Assembly: GCF_000253115.1 (NCBI RefSeq)
Contig: NC_014145.1
Coordinates: 992,001-1,056,000 of the forward strand
Origin: Thiomonas arsenitoxydans
GTDB lineage: Bacteria > Pseudomonadota > Gammaproteobacteria > Burkholderiales > Burkholderiaceae_C
Length of the DNA: 64,000 nucleotides
Direction of reading: 5' to 3'
Translations under genes and position numbers: made by a program
The notes under the pieces: generated by a model
The model's input: only the letters and a program-made list of their open reading frames with translations
Databases searched by the model: none
Told to the model about the DNA's origin: nothing
In this document: positions 36,311-46,625 of the stretch, in pieces
Position numbering within the stretch: the first letter of the stretch is position 1
Layout of the letters: each line of letters starts with the position of its first letter

Positions 36311-36892
36311 ATGGCTGCAAAACGCATTCTGCTGTTGGCGGGTGATTACGCCGAAGACTACGAAACCATGGTGCCGTTCCAGACCCTGCTGGCCGTGGGC
36401 CACACGGTGCACGCGGTCTGCCCCGACAAGAAGGCGGGTGATCAGGTGAAAACCGCGATTCACGACTTCGAGGGCGCGCAGACCTATTCCGAAAAGCCCG
36501 GCCACAACTTCACCCTCAACGCCACTTTCGCCGAAGTGAAGGCCGAGGACTACGACGCGCTGGTCATCCCCGGCGGGCGCGCCCCCGAATACCTGCGGCT
36601 CAACCCCAAGGTGCTCGATCTGGTGCGGCATTTTTTCAGCGCCGACAAGCCGGTGGCGGCGGTATGCCACGGGGCGCAGATTCTTGCGGCGGCGGGCGTG
36701 CTGCAAGGTCGCAAGTGCTCGGCCTATCCGGCCTGCGGCCCGGAAGTGCGTGAGGCCGGCGGCGACTATGCCGATATTCCAGTCGATCAGGCGGTGACGC
36801 AGGGCAATCTGGTGACCGCCCCGGCCTGGCCCGCGCATCCGGCCTGGATGGGAGAGTTTCTCAAACTGCTGGGGACGCAGATCACGCTGTAG
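36311..36892 (+). CDS. DJ-1/PfpI family protein (YhbO/PfpI-like)
   Basis: 193 residues from the ATG at 36311 with GGAG 8 nt upstream. The nucleophile elbow reads [10 protein letters not shown] (Cys at about 115) and the acidic partner is in [15 protein letters not shown], where family members have a conserved Glu. PfpI/YhbO-like proteins are reported as stress-response hydrolases, deglycases or chaperones; the exact activity is debated. It has its own terminator. Confidence 0.88.
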   Translation: MAAKRILLLAGDYAEDYETMVPFQTLLAVGHTVHAVCPDKKAGDQVKTAIHDFEGAQTYSEKPGHNFTLNATFAEVKAEDYDALVIPGGRAPEYLRLNPKVLDLVRHFFSADKPVAAVCHGAQILAAAGVLQGRKCSAYPACGPEVREAGGDYADIPVDQAVTQGNLVTAPAWPAHPAWMGEFLKLLGTQITL

Positions 36893-36911
36893 GGCGCGCA
36901 CAGGCGCCATG

Positions 36912-36939
36912 AAAAACGCCGACTTCGAGTCGGCGTTTT
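36912..36939 (+). terminator. Bidirectional intrinsic terminator after the PfpI gene
   Basis: AAAACGCCGAC, loop TTCGA, then GTCGGCGTTTT. The stem is 7-8 bp with A/T runs on both sides, between the PfpI gene and the convergent thioredoxin-like gene. Confidence 0.9.
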
Positions 36940-36957
36940 GTGTGGTGCTCCAGGCGC

Positions 36958-37854
36958 TCAGCTCAGTACCGTCATGCTCAGGCGGCGGCGGTAGCTCTCC
37001 ACCGTGGGATCGGTGACCGGGGGCTGGCCGGGCGCGGGCTTGGGGGCATCTGCAGGCGTCATCAGCTCCAGAATGTTGACAAAGGTCTTGCGCGCGCGGT
37101 CTTCGCTCCAGCTTTTGTCGCGCATGAGAATGTCGAGCAGTTCGTCAAGCGCCGCGGTCCACTGCTGCGCGGCCATGTGTTGCTGCGCCAGGGCGTAGCG
37201 GGCGTCGAAGTCGCGCTTGTTGGCGGCGATGCTGGACTGCAGCGCGGCAACAGGGGGCAGGCCGGGCGCAGCCTGCGCGGCGCAAAGCCAGTCTGCCAGC
37301 GCCTGGATGCGGGCGTCGGCCAGCGCTTTGCCGGCAATGGGCTCGAACGCCAGCTTCGCGTCGGCGGTGCGGCCGTCCTTCAGCAGCAGTTCGACATACG
37401 CCTTGCGTGCGTTATCGTTGGCCGGATTGGTGGCCAGGTCTTGCTGCAGCTTTTCCAGCAGCGGCAGCGCAGGTGCAGACGCGGCTTTGGCATCGCTCGG
37501 CCCGGCCTCGTCCGCCTGCTCCGGCGCGGTGTCGGGAACGTGCTTGTCGAGAAATTCGCGGATCTGGCCTTCGGGCAGCGCGCCCACGAAACCGTCCACC
37601 GGCTGGCCGTCTTTGAGCAGCATGACCATGGGGATGCTGCGCACGCCGAACGCAGCGGCCAGTTCCTGCTCTTCTTCGGTGTTGATTTTCACCAGTTTGA
37701 AACGGCCTTCGTAAGCCACTTCCAGCTTTTCGAGAATGGGGCCAAGCGCGCGGCAGGGGCCGCACCACGGGGCCCACAGATCGACCAAGACCGGGACGGT
37801 ATTGGAGGCTTCGACGACTTCGGTTTCAAAATTGGCAACGGTGGCATCAATCAT
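36958..37854 (-). CDS. cnoX: Thioredoxin-TPR protein, CnoX (YbbN)-like
   Basis: 298 residues from the ATG at 37852-37854 with AGGAG 8 nt upstream; an upstream 41-codon extension is unsupported. The thioredoxin domain has WAPWCGPC (C31, C34) and cis-Pro in RSIPMVM. A helical TPR region of about 150 residues follows, ending TPADAPKPAPGQPP. This is the CnoX (formerly YbbN) chaperedoxin architecture. The two active-site Cys suggest redox activity, unlike E. coli CnoX, in which the CXXC is not conserved. It probably protects proteins from aggregation under oxidative (hypochlorite) stress. Confidence 0.88.
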   Translation of the reverse strand: MIDATVANFETEVVEASNTVPVLVDLWAPWCGPCRALGPILEKLEVAYEGRFKLVKINTEEEQELAAAFGVRSIPMVMLLKDGQPVDGFVGALPEGQIREFLDKHVPDTAPEQADEAGPSDAKAASAPALPLLEKLQQDLATNPANDNARKAYVELLLKDGRTADAKLAFEPIAGKALADARIQALADWLCAAQAAPGLPPVAALQSSIAANKRDFDARYALAQQHMAAQQWTAALDELLDILMRDKSWSEDRARKTFVNILELMTPADAPKPAPGQPPVTDPTVESYRRRLSMTVLS

Positions 37855-38024
37855 GTTCGACTCCTGAATGAGCAGGGCAAATGGGGGCGGTCGGCGCCAT
37901 ACCAAGGGGTGTATGCAGGCGCACGATCTGCGTTTGGATGGAGCATAGCGGGACGCGATTTCAAGGGCTTGATCCACTGCTTCTTAAAATCACCCGTTTA
38001 CAGGCGTTGCACAGGAGAGAGCAG

Positions 38025-38513
38025 ATGGCCGCAATCGGCGTGGTGATGGGGTCGCAAAGCGACTGGGAGGTGATGCGCCATGCGGCGGACATCCTCGTCC
38101 GCTTTGGGGTGGCGCACGACTGCCAGGTGGTCTCGGCGCACCGCATGCCCGACGATCTGTTTGCCTATGCCGACAGTGCGCAGCAGCGCGGCCTGCGCGC
38201 CATCATCGCCGGTGCGGGCGGCGCGGCGCATCTGCCGGGCATGCTCGCGGCCAAAACCACGGTGCCGGTGCTCGGCGTGCCGGTGCCCAGCAAGTATCTG
38301 CGGGGCGAAGATTCGCTGCTGTCCATTGTGCAGATGCCCAAGGGTGTGCCGGTGGCCACTTTTGCCATCGGCGAAGCCGGGGCGGCGAATGCCGCGCTGT
38401 TTGCCGTGGCGATGCTGGCGGCGCATGACGCGGGCCTGCGCGATCAGCTCGACGCCTTCCGCGCGGAGCAAACCGCCGCAGCGCGGGCTATGCACGTGGG
38501 TAGCCCGGCATGA
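38025..38513 (+). CDS. purE: N5-carboxyaminoimidazole ribonucleotide mutase
   Basis: 162 residues from the ATG at 38025, with AGGAGAGAG upstream. The signature [20 protein letters not shown] opens the protein; [13 protein letters not shown] carries the catalytic His, and [16 protein letters not shown] the phosphate loop. Class I PurE moves the carboxyl of N5-CAIR, made by PurK. It overlaps purK by 4 bp (ATGA). Confidence 0.96.
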   Translation: MAAIGVVMGSQSDWEVMRHAADILVRFGVAHDCQVVSAHRMPDDLFAYADSAQQRGLRAIIAGAGGAAHLPGMLAAKTTVPVLGVPVPSKYLRGEDSLLSIVQMPKGVPVATFAIGEAGAANAALFAVAMLAAHDAGLRDQLDAFRAEQTAAARAMHVGSPA

Positions 38514-39679
38514 GCAAGTCTGCCGCATTCATTCCCCCCGGCGCCACGCTGGGCGTGCTCGGCGGCGGGCAGTTGGGCCGCATGTTTGCCCAGGCGGCGC
38601 AGAGCGCAGGCTATGGCGTGGCCGTGCTCGAAGCCGACGAAGCCGCGCCGGCAGCGCAGGTCACCGGCATTCACCTTGCCGCGCGCTATGACGACCCGCT
38701 AGCGCTCGACCAACTCGCCCGTGACTGCGCTGCGGTGACGGTGGAGTTCGAGAATATTCCGGCGCACTCGATGCAGTGGCTGGAGTCGCGCGTGTCGCTG
38801 GCGCCCGCGCCGCAGGCCGTGGCTGTGTGCCAGGACCGGGCGCAGGAAAAGGCCTTGTTTGCGCGGCTTGGCGTGCCTTGCGCACCCCACGCCGTGCTGA
38901 CCGCGAGCGGCGGCCTTGGTGCGGTGAGCACTGACCTGTTTCCCGGCATTCTCAAAACCTCCCGGCTGGGTTATGACGGCAAAGGGCAGATCATGGTGCA
39001 AACAGCCGCCGACCTGCCTGCGGCATGGACTGCCTTGGGCGGTGTGGAATGCGTGCTGGAGAAAAAGCTCGATCTGGCCTATGAACTGTCGGTGGTGATG
39101 GCACGCGGCCGCGACGGTTGCTCCGTGCTGTACGAGCCGCAGCAAAACCTGCACCGCGACGGCATTCTGTTCGCCAGCTTTTCGCCCGGCCCGTCCATCA
39201 CCCCCGACATCGCCGAGGCCGCGCAGAACGCCGCAGCCACCGTGGCGGAGGGGCTGGACTATGTCGGCGTGCTCTGCGTGGAATTTTTCGTGCTGCGCGA
39301 TGGTCGCCTGCTGGCTAACGAAATCGCGCCGCGTCCGCACAACTCCGGCCATCACACCATCGACTCCTGCACCGTGTCGCAGTTCGAGCTGCAGTGGCGC
39401 ACCCTGGTGAACGCGCCGTTGCTAGTGCCCAGGCAGCACAGCGCCACTGTCATGCTCAACCTGCTGGGCGATCTCTGGTTCGACGCCACCGGCCAGCAGC
39501 GCGAGCCCGACTGGGCCACCGTGTTGGCGCAACCCGGCGCGCATCTGCACCTCTACGGCAAGCACGCGCCGCGCGAGGGCCGCAAGATGGGCCACCTCAC
39601 CTGCACGGCGGCCACCCCTGCCGAAGCGCGCCAGACCGCGCTGCACGCCTGCACCGTTCTCGGCCTGGAGCCGTTCTGA
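38510..39679 (+). CDS. purK: N5-carboxyaminoimidazole ribonucleotide synthase
   Basis: 389 residues of an ATP-grasp enzyme. [21 protein letters not shown] is the AIR-binding N-terminus; [17 protein letters not shown] and [18 protein letters not shown] form the ATP site, and [16 protein letters not shown] is the conserved metal-binding region. It carboxylates AIR with ATP and bicarbonate. It overlaps purE by 4 bp and is followed after one base by tsaC. Confidence 0.95.
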   Translation: MSKSAAFIPPGATLGVLGGGQLGRMFAQAAQSAGYGVAVLEADEAAPAAQVTGIHLAARYDDPLALDQLARDCAAVTVEFENIPAHSMQWLESRVSLAPAPQAVAVCQDRAQEKALFARLGVPCAPHAVLTASGGLGAVSTDLFPGILKTSRLGYDGKGQIMVQTAADLPAAWTALGGVECVLEKKLDLAYELSVVMARGRDGCSVLYEPQQNLHRDGILFASFSPGPSITPDIAEAAQNAAATVAEGLDYVGVLCVEFFVLRDGRLLANEIAPRPHNSGHHTIDSCTVSQFELQWRTLVNAPLLVPRQHSATVMLNLLGDLWFDATGQQREPDWATVLAQPGAHLHLYGKHAPREGRKMGHLTCTAATPAEARQTALHACTVLGLEPF

Positions 39680-39680
39680 G

Positions 39681-40685
39681 GTGAGCGAGGTGAACACCGA
39701 CGCCCAAGTGCGTCCGCGCGAGATCATCGAGGCCGTGCGGCGTCTGGAGGCGGGCGAACTGGTCGGTCTGCCGACTGAAACCGTTTACGGCCTGGCCGCC
39801 GACGCCGAGAACGTGCAGGCCGTCGCCAGAATCTATGCCGCGAAGGGGCGGCCTGCCGACCACCCCGTGATCGTGCATATCCACCGCGCCGCCGATCTGG
39901 GGCATTGGGCGTCCGAAGTGCCTGAAACCGCGCGCAAACTTGCCGCCGCCTTCTGGCCCGGGCCGCTCACCTTGATTCTGCCGCGCAAACCCGGCGTGGC
40001 CGACGCCTGCGCCGGTGGACAGAACACCATCGGTCTGCGCTGCCCCTCCCATCCCGTCGCCCAGGCCGTGCTGGCGATTTTCAAAGGCGGGCAGGGCGGG
40101 TTGGCGGCGCCGTCGGCCAACCGCTTCGGCCGCATCAGCCCCACCACGGCGGCGCATGTGCATGCAGAACTCGGCGACGACCTGCTGGTGCTCGACGGCG
40201 GCGCCTGCGCCGTGGGCATCGAGAGCACCATCGTCGATTGCACCGCGCAACCGCCGCGCATCCTGCGCCCGGGGCAGTTGCAGGCGGCTGACATCGCGCA
40301 AACCCTGGGCGTGGCCGAGGCCGACTTGCTGCGCCCGGCAGAATCTGCCCCGCGTGTGGCGGGCGTGCTGCCGGCGCATTACGCCCCGCGCACACCGCTG
40401 CAGTGGTGTTCACGCGAGCAAATCAATGCACGCTGGGAGATTGGCACGAGCGCGGGGCGGCGCATCGGGGTGCTGGCATTCCCGCCGCAGCCACTCGCGC
40501 CCCATCCCTCATGGGTCACGCTGCCTGCCGATCCTGCTGCCTATGCGCAACAGCTTTACGCTGTTTTACGCAGACTAGATGCGGCAGGGCTCGAGGAGAT
40601 TTGCGTTGAAGTCTTGCCGCCATCGCCTGCGTGGCTGGCGCTGCGCGACCGGCTGACGCGCGCAGTGCATGGCTCGGGTCGCTGA
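39681..40685 (+). CDS. tsaC: Threonylcarbamoyl-AMP synthase (Sua5/TsaC type)
   Basis: 334 residues from a GTG at 39681 (another GTG lies at 39690). The YrdC core has VGLPTETVYGLAADAE, YAAKGRPADHPVIVH and LAAPSANRFGRISPTTA. A C-terminal Sua5-type domain is present, starting after GVLPAHYAPRTPL, so this is the longer Sua5 form. It makes threonylcarbamoyl-AMP for t6A37 in tRNAs reading ANN codons. It follows purK after one base and is translationally linked to the purine genes. Confidence 0.93.
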   Translation: MSEVNTDAQVRPREIIEAVRRLEAGELVGLPTETVYGLAADAENVQAVARIYAAKGRPADHPVIVHIHRAADLGHWASEVPETARKLAAAFWPGPLTLILPRKPGVADACAGGQNTIGLRCPSHPVAQAVLAIFKGGQGGLAAPSANRFGRISPTTAAHVHAELGDDLLVLDGGACAVGIESTIVDCTAQPPRILRPGQLQAADIAQTLGVAEADLLRPAESAPRVAGVLPAHYAPRTPLQWCSREQINARWEIGTSAGRRIGVLAFPPQPLAPHPSWVTLPADPAAYAQQLYAVLRRLDAAGLEEICVEVLPPSPAWLALRDRLTRAVHGSGR

Positions 40686-40884
40686 CGTCCTGCAAGAGCG
40701 GGTGGTTCGCCACAAAAGGCGAACATGTATCCTTTTGTTGCAAATCGGCAAACCTGTGGCAAATGCGCAGTACCACTCTTGCGACGCCATTTTCCTTCGG
40801 CTACGCTAAAGCGAACGGTCGTTCTTTTTTTGACCCGCCCGCCTGCAGGCCAGCAGGCATACAACAATGTTTGAGGAGATGTTC
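40686..40884. other. Intergenic region with two inverted repeats upstream of the GDSL gene
   Basis: About 200 bp. It contains a 7-bp hairpin GTTCGCC-ACAAAA-GGCGAAC at 40705-40724 followed by a short T-rich patch (possible weak terminator for tsaC), a seven-T run near 40825, and a second hairpin GCCTGC-GCAGGC at 40841-40858 just upstream of the gene, which could affect its translation. No coding frame is convincing. Confidence 0.45.
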
Positions 40885-42231
40885 ATGCGGAATCGTGTCT
40901 GGATTGCGCTGGCCCTGGCCAGTGCCTTGGGCTTGGCAGGTTGCGGCGGTGGCGGCGGAAATCCATCCGCGCCGACGCTGGCTTCCGTGGCCAGTGTGAA
41001 TGCGGCCAGCATGGCGCCGAGCACGGCGCCCACCGGGGGCTTCAAACAGGTTGTGGCATTTGGCGACAGCTTGTCGGACGACGGGGCCTACACCCTGGCA
41101 GCGGTCAGCACCTACGGGGCAACTGTGCAGTTCAAGGGGCTGCCCTATCCTGCGGGCGGTCAGTTCACCGTCAATGGAGATGCAACTGGGAACTGGACCG
41201 GTGTTTTAGCCTCCAACCTGAATCTTGGCTTGACACCCAACGTGATTGGTTACGGCACGAAAGCCGGTGTGATGTACCTCGGGGCAGCCGGCCCGACTGC
41301 AACCCCGGCGTTCTGCGCATTCAGCGCCCCCGTTTCATCTGGACAAGCTAACTGCACCAATTTTGCACAGGGCGGCTCGATGGTGAGCAACCCCAATGGC
41401 ATCGGCCACAGCGGCGGCGCACTGACGCTGCCGGTGACGACGCAAGTGCAAAACTACCTCACGCAGTTCGGCGGCAGTTTCAATAGCAATCAGTTGGTGA
41501 CGGTGCTGGCCGGCAATAACGATGTTTTTACGGCGTTGGGAACGGTGAGTGCCACCGTGACTCAGGCCGTCACACAGGCCGTCACGAGCGCCCTGCAGCA
41601 AAACCCCAGCCTGACACAAGCGCAGATTGCGGCCATTCAGGCCACTGCGCAGCACGATGCAACCTCGCAGGCGGTTGCTGTCGCGCAGGCGACCGTGGCT
41701 CAAGCGGCGGACGAACTGGCCGCCCAAGTCAGCCTGATCACAAGCAAGGGAGCGAAGTATGTGATGGTCTACACCTTGCCGGATTCATCGCAGACGCCGT
41801 TTGGCCGCGGTTTGCCCTACACCGGCGCGACGCCTCCGCAAGCTCCGCCAGCCGGTTATGTGTGCGACAACACGGTCACGACGACACCCTGCTACCTGTT
41901 GTCGAATCTGGTGCAAGTGTTTAACCAACGCCTGCTCAATGATTTGCAAGGGCAGCCTGTCAAGGTGCTTGATGGCTATAGCCTGCTCAATCAGGAAATT
42001 GCCAACCCGTCGCAGTTTGGCTTCACTAATGTGACGACGCCGTGGTGTAACCCGGCCACCACGAGCTCTCTGCTCTGCAATGTGAACACGCCTGATACGG
42101 CAGCGGGTGCAAGCACGGCCAATCTCGACACTTGGCTGTTCGCCGATACCGTTCATCCCACACCCGCTGGCTACAAAATTATTGCCAGTACGACCCTGCA
42201 GTCGATGAAGAGTTTTGGTTGGACACAATAA
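40885..42231 (+). CDS. GDSL-family (SGNH) esterase/lipase lipoprotein
   Basis: 448 residues from the ATG at 40885, with GAGGAG 6 nt upstream. The signal ends in lipobox LAGC followed by a Gly run. SGNH blocks are visible: FGDSLSDDGAYT (block I nucleophile Ser), NFAQGGSMV (block II Gly), VLAGNNDVF (block III Asn) and FADTVHPTPAGY (block V Asp-His). A Gln/Ala/Thr-rich helical insert lies between blocks III and V (TQAVTSALQQ to AADELAAQV). It is probably a surface or periplasmic esterase. ompW follows 35 bp downstream; their link is unexplained. Confidence 0.88.
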   Translation: MRNRVWIALALASALGLAGCGGGGGNPSAPTLASVASVNAASMAPSTAPTGGFKQVVAFGDSLSDDGAYTLAAVSTYGATVQFKGLPYPAGGQFTVNGDATGNWTGVLASNLNLGLTPNVIGYGTKAGVMYLGAAGPTATPAFCAFSAPVSSGQANCTNFAQGGSMVSNPNGIGHSGGALTLPVTTQVQNYLTQFGGSFNSNQLVTVLAGNNDVFTALGTVSATVTQAVTQAVTSALQQNPSLTQAQIAAIQATAQHDATSQAVAVAQATVAQAADELAAQVSLITSKGAKYVMVYTLPDSSQTPFGRGLPYTGATPPQAPPAGYVCDNTVTTTPCYLLSNLVQVFNQRLLNDLQGQPVKVLDGYSLLNQEIANPSQFGFTNVTTPWCNPATTSSLLCNVNTPDTAAGASTANLDTWLFADTVHPTPAGYKIIASTTLQSMKSFGWTQ

Positions 42232-42266
42232 CACCGCAGCACTCATATCACTATTGAGGAGGATTC

Positions 42267-42998
42267 ATGATGCGTCAATCGCGATTCAATGTTCTGCGTG
42301 CTGCCTTGATGGCTGCGGGGCTGATGGCCGGGGCGGTGTTTGCACCTGCCGCCATGGCTGACGATGCCGGGCCGCAAAACACTGTGTTTGTTGGACTGGC
42401 TTATTTGCAGAACCATTCCAAATCGGCCAACCTGAGCGGGTACAACACGCCACCCAATCTCAATCTGGATGTGGGCGATGCCACCACGCTGGGGCTGGTG
42501 TATGTGCGCGACCTGCCGGGGCCGTTCAGCTTCGAACTGGTGCTGGGCTACCCGCCGCGGGTACGCACCGATGCCGCAGGTTCGGGCTGGGGCGCGCTGC
42601 GGGGGGCGGGCGTGACGGATGTGGATGTCTACTCTCCGACGGCATTCATCAACTATCACTTCTTCGGCGACTATGCCAAGTGGGATCCCTTTGTCGGCGT
42701 GGGTCTGAACTACACCAAGTTCACCAATACCAAGGCCTTGCCGCCGCTGACCGGCGCGCAAGGCCCGACAAAGATCAACCTCTCGGATTCCTGGGGGGCG
42801 GCGGCGCACGTCGGCCTGATCTACCGCTTCAATTCCAAGTGGTCGGTGGTGGGTACCGTGGCCGTGGCAGACGTGCAGAGCAATCTGACTTCCACGTCCT
42901 ATTCACCCGTCAACCCTTCGGTCATCACCTCGCAGGCGAAGACGCATATCAACTTCCATCCCATCATCTACACCCTGGCAGTGGGCTATAGTTTTTAA
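42267..42998 (+). CDS. ompW: OmpW family outer membrane protein
   Basis: 243 residues with a signal peptide ending AAMA. It shows alternating amphipathic beta-strands ([47 protein letters not shown]) and the terminal strand [11 protein letters not shown], whose last Phe is the usual outer-membrane targeting residue. OmpW proteins are 8-stranded barrels with a hydrophobic channel for small apolar molecules. GAGGAGG precedes two in-frame ATG codons. It may act with the preceding GDSL esterase on hydrophobic substrates, an inference from adjacency only. Confidence 0.9.
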   Translation: MMRQSRFNVLRAALMAAGLMAGAVFAPAAMADDAGPQNTVFVGLAYLQNHSKSANLSGYNTPPNLNLDVGDATTLGLVYVRDLPGPFSFELVLGYPPRVRTDAAGSGWGALRGAGVTDVDVYSPTAFINYHFFGDYAKWDPFVGVGLNYTKFTNTKALPPLTGAQGPTKINLSDSWGAAAHVGLIYRFNSKWSVVGTVAVADVQSNLTSTSYSPVNPSVITSQAKTHINFHPIIYTLAVGYSF

Positions 42999-43025
42999 AA
43001 GCTTGCTCACGCTGCAAGTTGTGGA

Positions 43026-43053
43026 AAGAGGGGGCTTCGGCCCTCTTTTTTTG
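43026..43053 (+). terminator. Intrinsic terminator after ompW
   Basis: AAGAGGG, loop GGCTTCGG, CCCTCTT, then a T-run. It separates the GDSL-ompW unit from recA. Confidence 0.9.
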
Positions 43054-43074
43054 GATACCGCAAGCAGAAAAAAT

Positions 43075-43090
43075 CTGTCTTTATATACAG
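43075..43090 (+). promoter_or_regulatory. LexA (SOS) box of recA
   Basis: CTGT, eight A/T-rich bases, ACAG (43075-43090) is an exact match to the gamma/beta-proteobacterial LexA consensus CTGT-N8-ACAG. It lies 47 bp before the recA ATG and overlaps TATA-like sequences that may be the -10 region, so LexA binding would block transcription. Confidence 0.93.
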
Positions 43091-43137
43091 CTGTGCTACA
43101 TTGCGGCGCAGTGCTATTTAGACTTGAGGACCATGCC

Positions 43138-44199
<1,062 letters not shown>

Positions 44200-44209
44200 G
44201 TCCGTTGCC

Positions 44210-44674
44210 ATGAGTTTGCCTCGCGCCCAGCCTTCTTTGCGTGCGCGGGCCGTGCGCTATCTCTCGCAACGGGAGCACAGCCCGTTGGAACTGCGGCGCA
44301 AACTGCTGCGCTATTGCGAGGCGCCCGAAGAGATCGATGCCCTGCTAGCCAGTCTGGAGCAGGCGGGTTTGCTCAGCAGTGAGCGTTTTGCTCAGTCGCT
44401 CATTCATCGGCGACAGCAGCGTTACGGCAATTTGCGCATCGCACAAGAACTCGACGCGCACGGTCTGTCGTCCGATGCTACGGCAAATCTGCGTCAGTCC
44501 CTGAAAGACAGCGAACTGACTCGCGCCCATGCCGCTTGGGCGCGAAAATTCCAGGCGCTTCCGCAAGACGCTGCCGAGCGGGCCAAACAGGCTCGGTTTT
44601 TGACTCAACGTGGCTTCAGCGGGGACGCCGTCCGCGCGGTTTTGCGCGGCGAGGGCACGGAAGACGTCGACTGA
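44210..44674 (+). CDS. recX: RecA regulatory protein RecX
   Basis: 154 residues built of three-helix repeats (LRARAVRYLSQREHSPLELRRKL, EIDALLASLEQAGLLSSERF, ARFLTQRGFSGDAVRAVLRG). The REHS and YG[N/K]xxI elements fit RecX. It caps RecA filaments and limits their activity. It lies 10 bp after recA and is presumably SOS-induced with it by read-through. Confidence 0.93.
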   Translation: MSLPRAQPSLRARAVRYLSQREHSPLELRRKLLRYCEAPEEIDALLASLEQAGLLSSERFAQSLIHRRQQRYGNLRIAQELDAHGLSSDATANLRQSLKDSELTRAHAAWARKFQALPQDAAERAKQARFLTQRGFSGDAVRAVLRGEGTEDVD

Positions 44675-44735
44675 CTTGCTGCGCCGCAGCAGGCTGCTAC
44701 ACTGATTCTTGCGCTTCATCAAAAATTGATCCACC

Positions 44736-45437
44736 ATGCGCGACACTCCTGCCGCCCCGTCTTCGCCCAATCGCCGTCTGGTTCACCGCCGCAGTCTCAG
44801 TATCGAGGTCTATGCGCGAGAGGATGGCTTGTGGGATCTGCAGGCCGAATTGCGGGACGTGAAAACGCGCGATCTCACCCTGTCCGAACGCACCCGACCG
44901 GCGGGCATTCCGGTGCATGACATGTTGCTCATCGTCACCATCGACGACGCGCTCGACATCGTCGATGCCCGCTCGCACACTCTGTTCAGCCCTTACGACA
45001 CCTGCGGCGATCACGATGACGCCTACCGGCGGCTGATCGGCCTCAATCTGCTGCGCGGATTTCGTTCCGCTGTGCGCGAGCGCCTGGGCGGCGTGCTGGG
45101 CTGCACCCATCTCACCGAATTGACGCAAGTGCTGCCGACCGCAGCCATTCAAGGGCTGGCCGGGCTAGCGACGATTACCTTGCCGGAGCCTCAAGAAAGC
45201 GCAGGGCCGCCCCAAGCTTTCTTGATCCCCTCGGGGGGCGGGTCGGCGAGCCGACCCAGGGGGCGTTTAGACACGGAGCGTGCCGCCGGTATGCCTTTTC
45301 AGCTCAACCGCTGCCACGCCCTGCGGCTGGACAGCCCAGCAGTCGCCGAGTTTTATCCCCGTTGGGCGCAACAAACCGCGCCACAACGCACCGAAGGCAC
45401 AATGCCTGCACCACAAGTCGAGGACGAGACGCCATGA
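44736..45437 (+). CDS. DUF2889 family protein with an in-frame repeat insertion
   Basis: 233 residues. DUF2889 core: [46 protein letters not shown] and [25 protein letters not shown]. After ITLPEPQ comes a segment (about residues 155-180) with the unusual composition [20 protein letters not shown], encoded by a GC-rich palindromic repeat; the DUF2889 sequence then resumes with [17 protein letters not shown]. The function of the family is unknown. Its stop overlaps the sucC start (ATGA), as in related Burkholderiales. Confidence 0.88.
   Translation: MRDTPAAPSSPNRRLVHRRSLSIEVYAREDGLWDLQAELRDVKTRDLTLSERTRPAGIPVHDMLLIVTIDDALDIVDARSHTLFSPYDTCGDHDDAYRRLIGLNLLRGFRSAVRERLGGVLGCTHLTELTQVLPTAAIQGLAGLATITLPEPQESAGPPQAFLIPSGGGSASRPRGRLDTERAAGMPFQLNRCHALRLDSPAVAEFYPRWAQQTAPQRTEGTMPAPQVEDETP
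45201..45266. repeat. GC-rich palindromic repeat inside the DUF2889 gene
   Basis: About 66 bp containing GGGCCGCCCCAAGC at 45204-45217, CCCCTCGGGGGG at 45227-45238 and the perfect palindromic stem GGGTCGGC-GA-GCCGACCC at 45240-45257. This looks like the small dispersed intergenic repeats I associate with Comamonadaceae genomes. A length of 66 bp keeps the reading frame open. Copy number elsewhere cannot be tested here; only one copy is in this window. Confidence 0.55.
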
Positions 45438-46597
45438 AAATTCATGAATATCAGGCCAAGCAACTATTGAGAGAACACGGTGTGCCGGTACCACGCGGCA
45501 AGCCCGCGTTTTCCGTCGATGAGGCCGTCGCCGCAGCGCAGGAGTTGGGTGGCCCGGTCTGGATGGTGAAGGCGCAGATTCACGCTGGCGGGCGGGGCAA
45601 GGGCGGCGGTGTCAAGCTGGCGCGAACGCTGGACGAAGTCCGGCAACTATCCCTGCAAATCCTGGGGATGCAGCTCGTCACCCATCAAACCGGCCCTGCG
45701 GGGCAGAAAGTGCGACGGCTGCTGATCGAGGATGGCGCCGATATCCAAAAAGAGTATTACGTCGCCGTGCTCACCGACCGTGCCACGCAAAAAGTGGCCG
45801 TCATGGCGTCGAGCGAAGGCGGCATGGACATCGAAGAGGTCGCCGCCAAGACGCCGGAGAAAATTCTCAAGGTGTTTGTCGATCCGCTGGTTGGCCTGCA
45901 GGACGCGCAAGGTCTGGAACTGGCCGCGGGCATCGGCATTCCGCTCGCCTCGCAGGCCCAGGCGATCGACGTGTTCAAGAAGCTCTACCAGTGCTATATG
46001 GACACCGACGCCTCGCTGGTGGAAATCAACCCGCTGATTCTCGAAGGCAACGGCCAGATCAAGGCGCTCGATGCCAAGTTCAACATCGACGACAACGCAC
46101 TGTTCCGTCACCCCGAAATCGAGGCGCTGCGCGATCTCGATGAGGAAGACCCGGCCGAGGTGCAGGCGCACAAATTCGACCTCGCCTACATCCAGCTCGA
46201 CGGCAATATCGGCTGCCTGGTCAACGGCGCCGGGCTGGCGATGGCGACGATGGACACCATCAAGCTGTTCGGCGGCTCGCCCGCCAACTTTCTCGATGTG
46301 GGCGGCGGCGCCACCACCGAAAAGGTGACCGAGGCGTTCAAGATCATGCTGCACAACCCGCATGTCAAGGCGATTCTGGTCAACATCTTCGGCGGCATCA
46401 TGCGCTGCGACACCATTGCCGAAGGCGTGATTGCCGCCTCGCGCACCGTGGGCCTGAGCGTGCCGCTGGTGGTGCGCATGAAAGGCACCAATGAGGAGAT
46501 CGGGCGCAAGATGCTGGCCGACTCCGGCCTGCCCATCATCAGCGCCAACACCATGGGCGAGGCGGCGCAAGCCGCCGTTCATGCCGCGCAGGCCTGA
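45434..46597 (+). CDS. sucC: Succinyl-CoA synthetase beta subunit
   Basis: 387 residues from the ATG at 45434, overlapping the DUF2889 stop. [19 protein letters not shown] is the family start; the ATP-grasp part has [17 protein letters not shown], and the C-terminal half [19 protein letters not shown] contacts the alpha subunit. With SucD it converts succinyl-CoA to succinate with ATP formation in the TCA cycle. sucD follows 28 bp downstream. Confidence 0.97.
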   Translation: MKIHEYQAKQLLREHGVPVPRGKPAFSVDEAVAAAQELGGPVWMVKAQIHAGGRGKGGGVKLARTLDEVRQLSLQILGMQLVTHQTGPAGQKVRRLLIEDGADIQKEYYVAVLTDRATQKVAVMASSEGGMDIEEVAAKTPEKILKVFVDPLVGLQDAQGLELAAGIGIPLASQAQAIDVFKKLYQCYMDTDASLVEINPLILEGNGQIKALDAKFNIDDNALFRHPEIEALRDLDEEDPAEVQAHKFDLAYIQLDGNIGCLVNGAGLAMATMDTIKLFGGSPANFLDVGGGATTEKVTEAFKIMLHNPHVKAILVNIFGGIMRCDTIAEGVIAASRTVGLSVPLVVRMKGTNEEIGRKMLADSGLPIISANTMGEAAQAAVHAAQA

Positions 46598-46625
46598 GCC
46601 GCCCCCCACAGAACAAGAGGACAAC

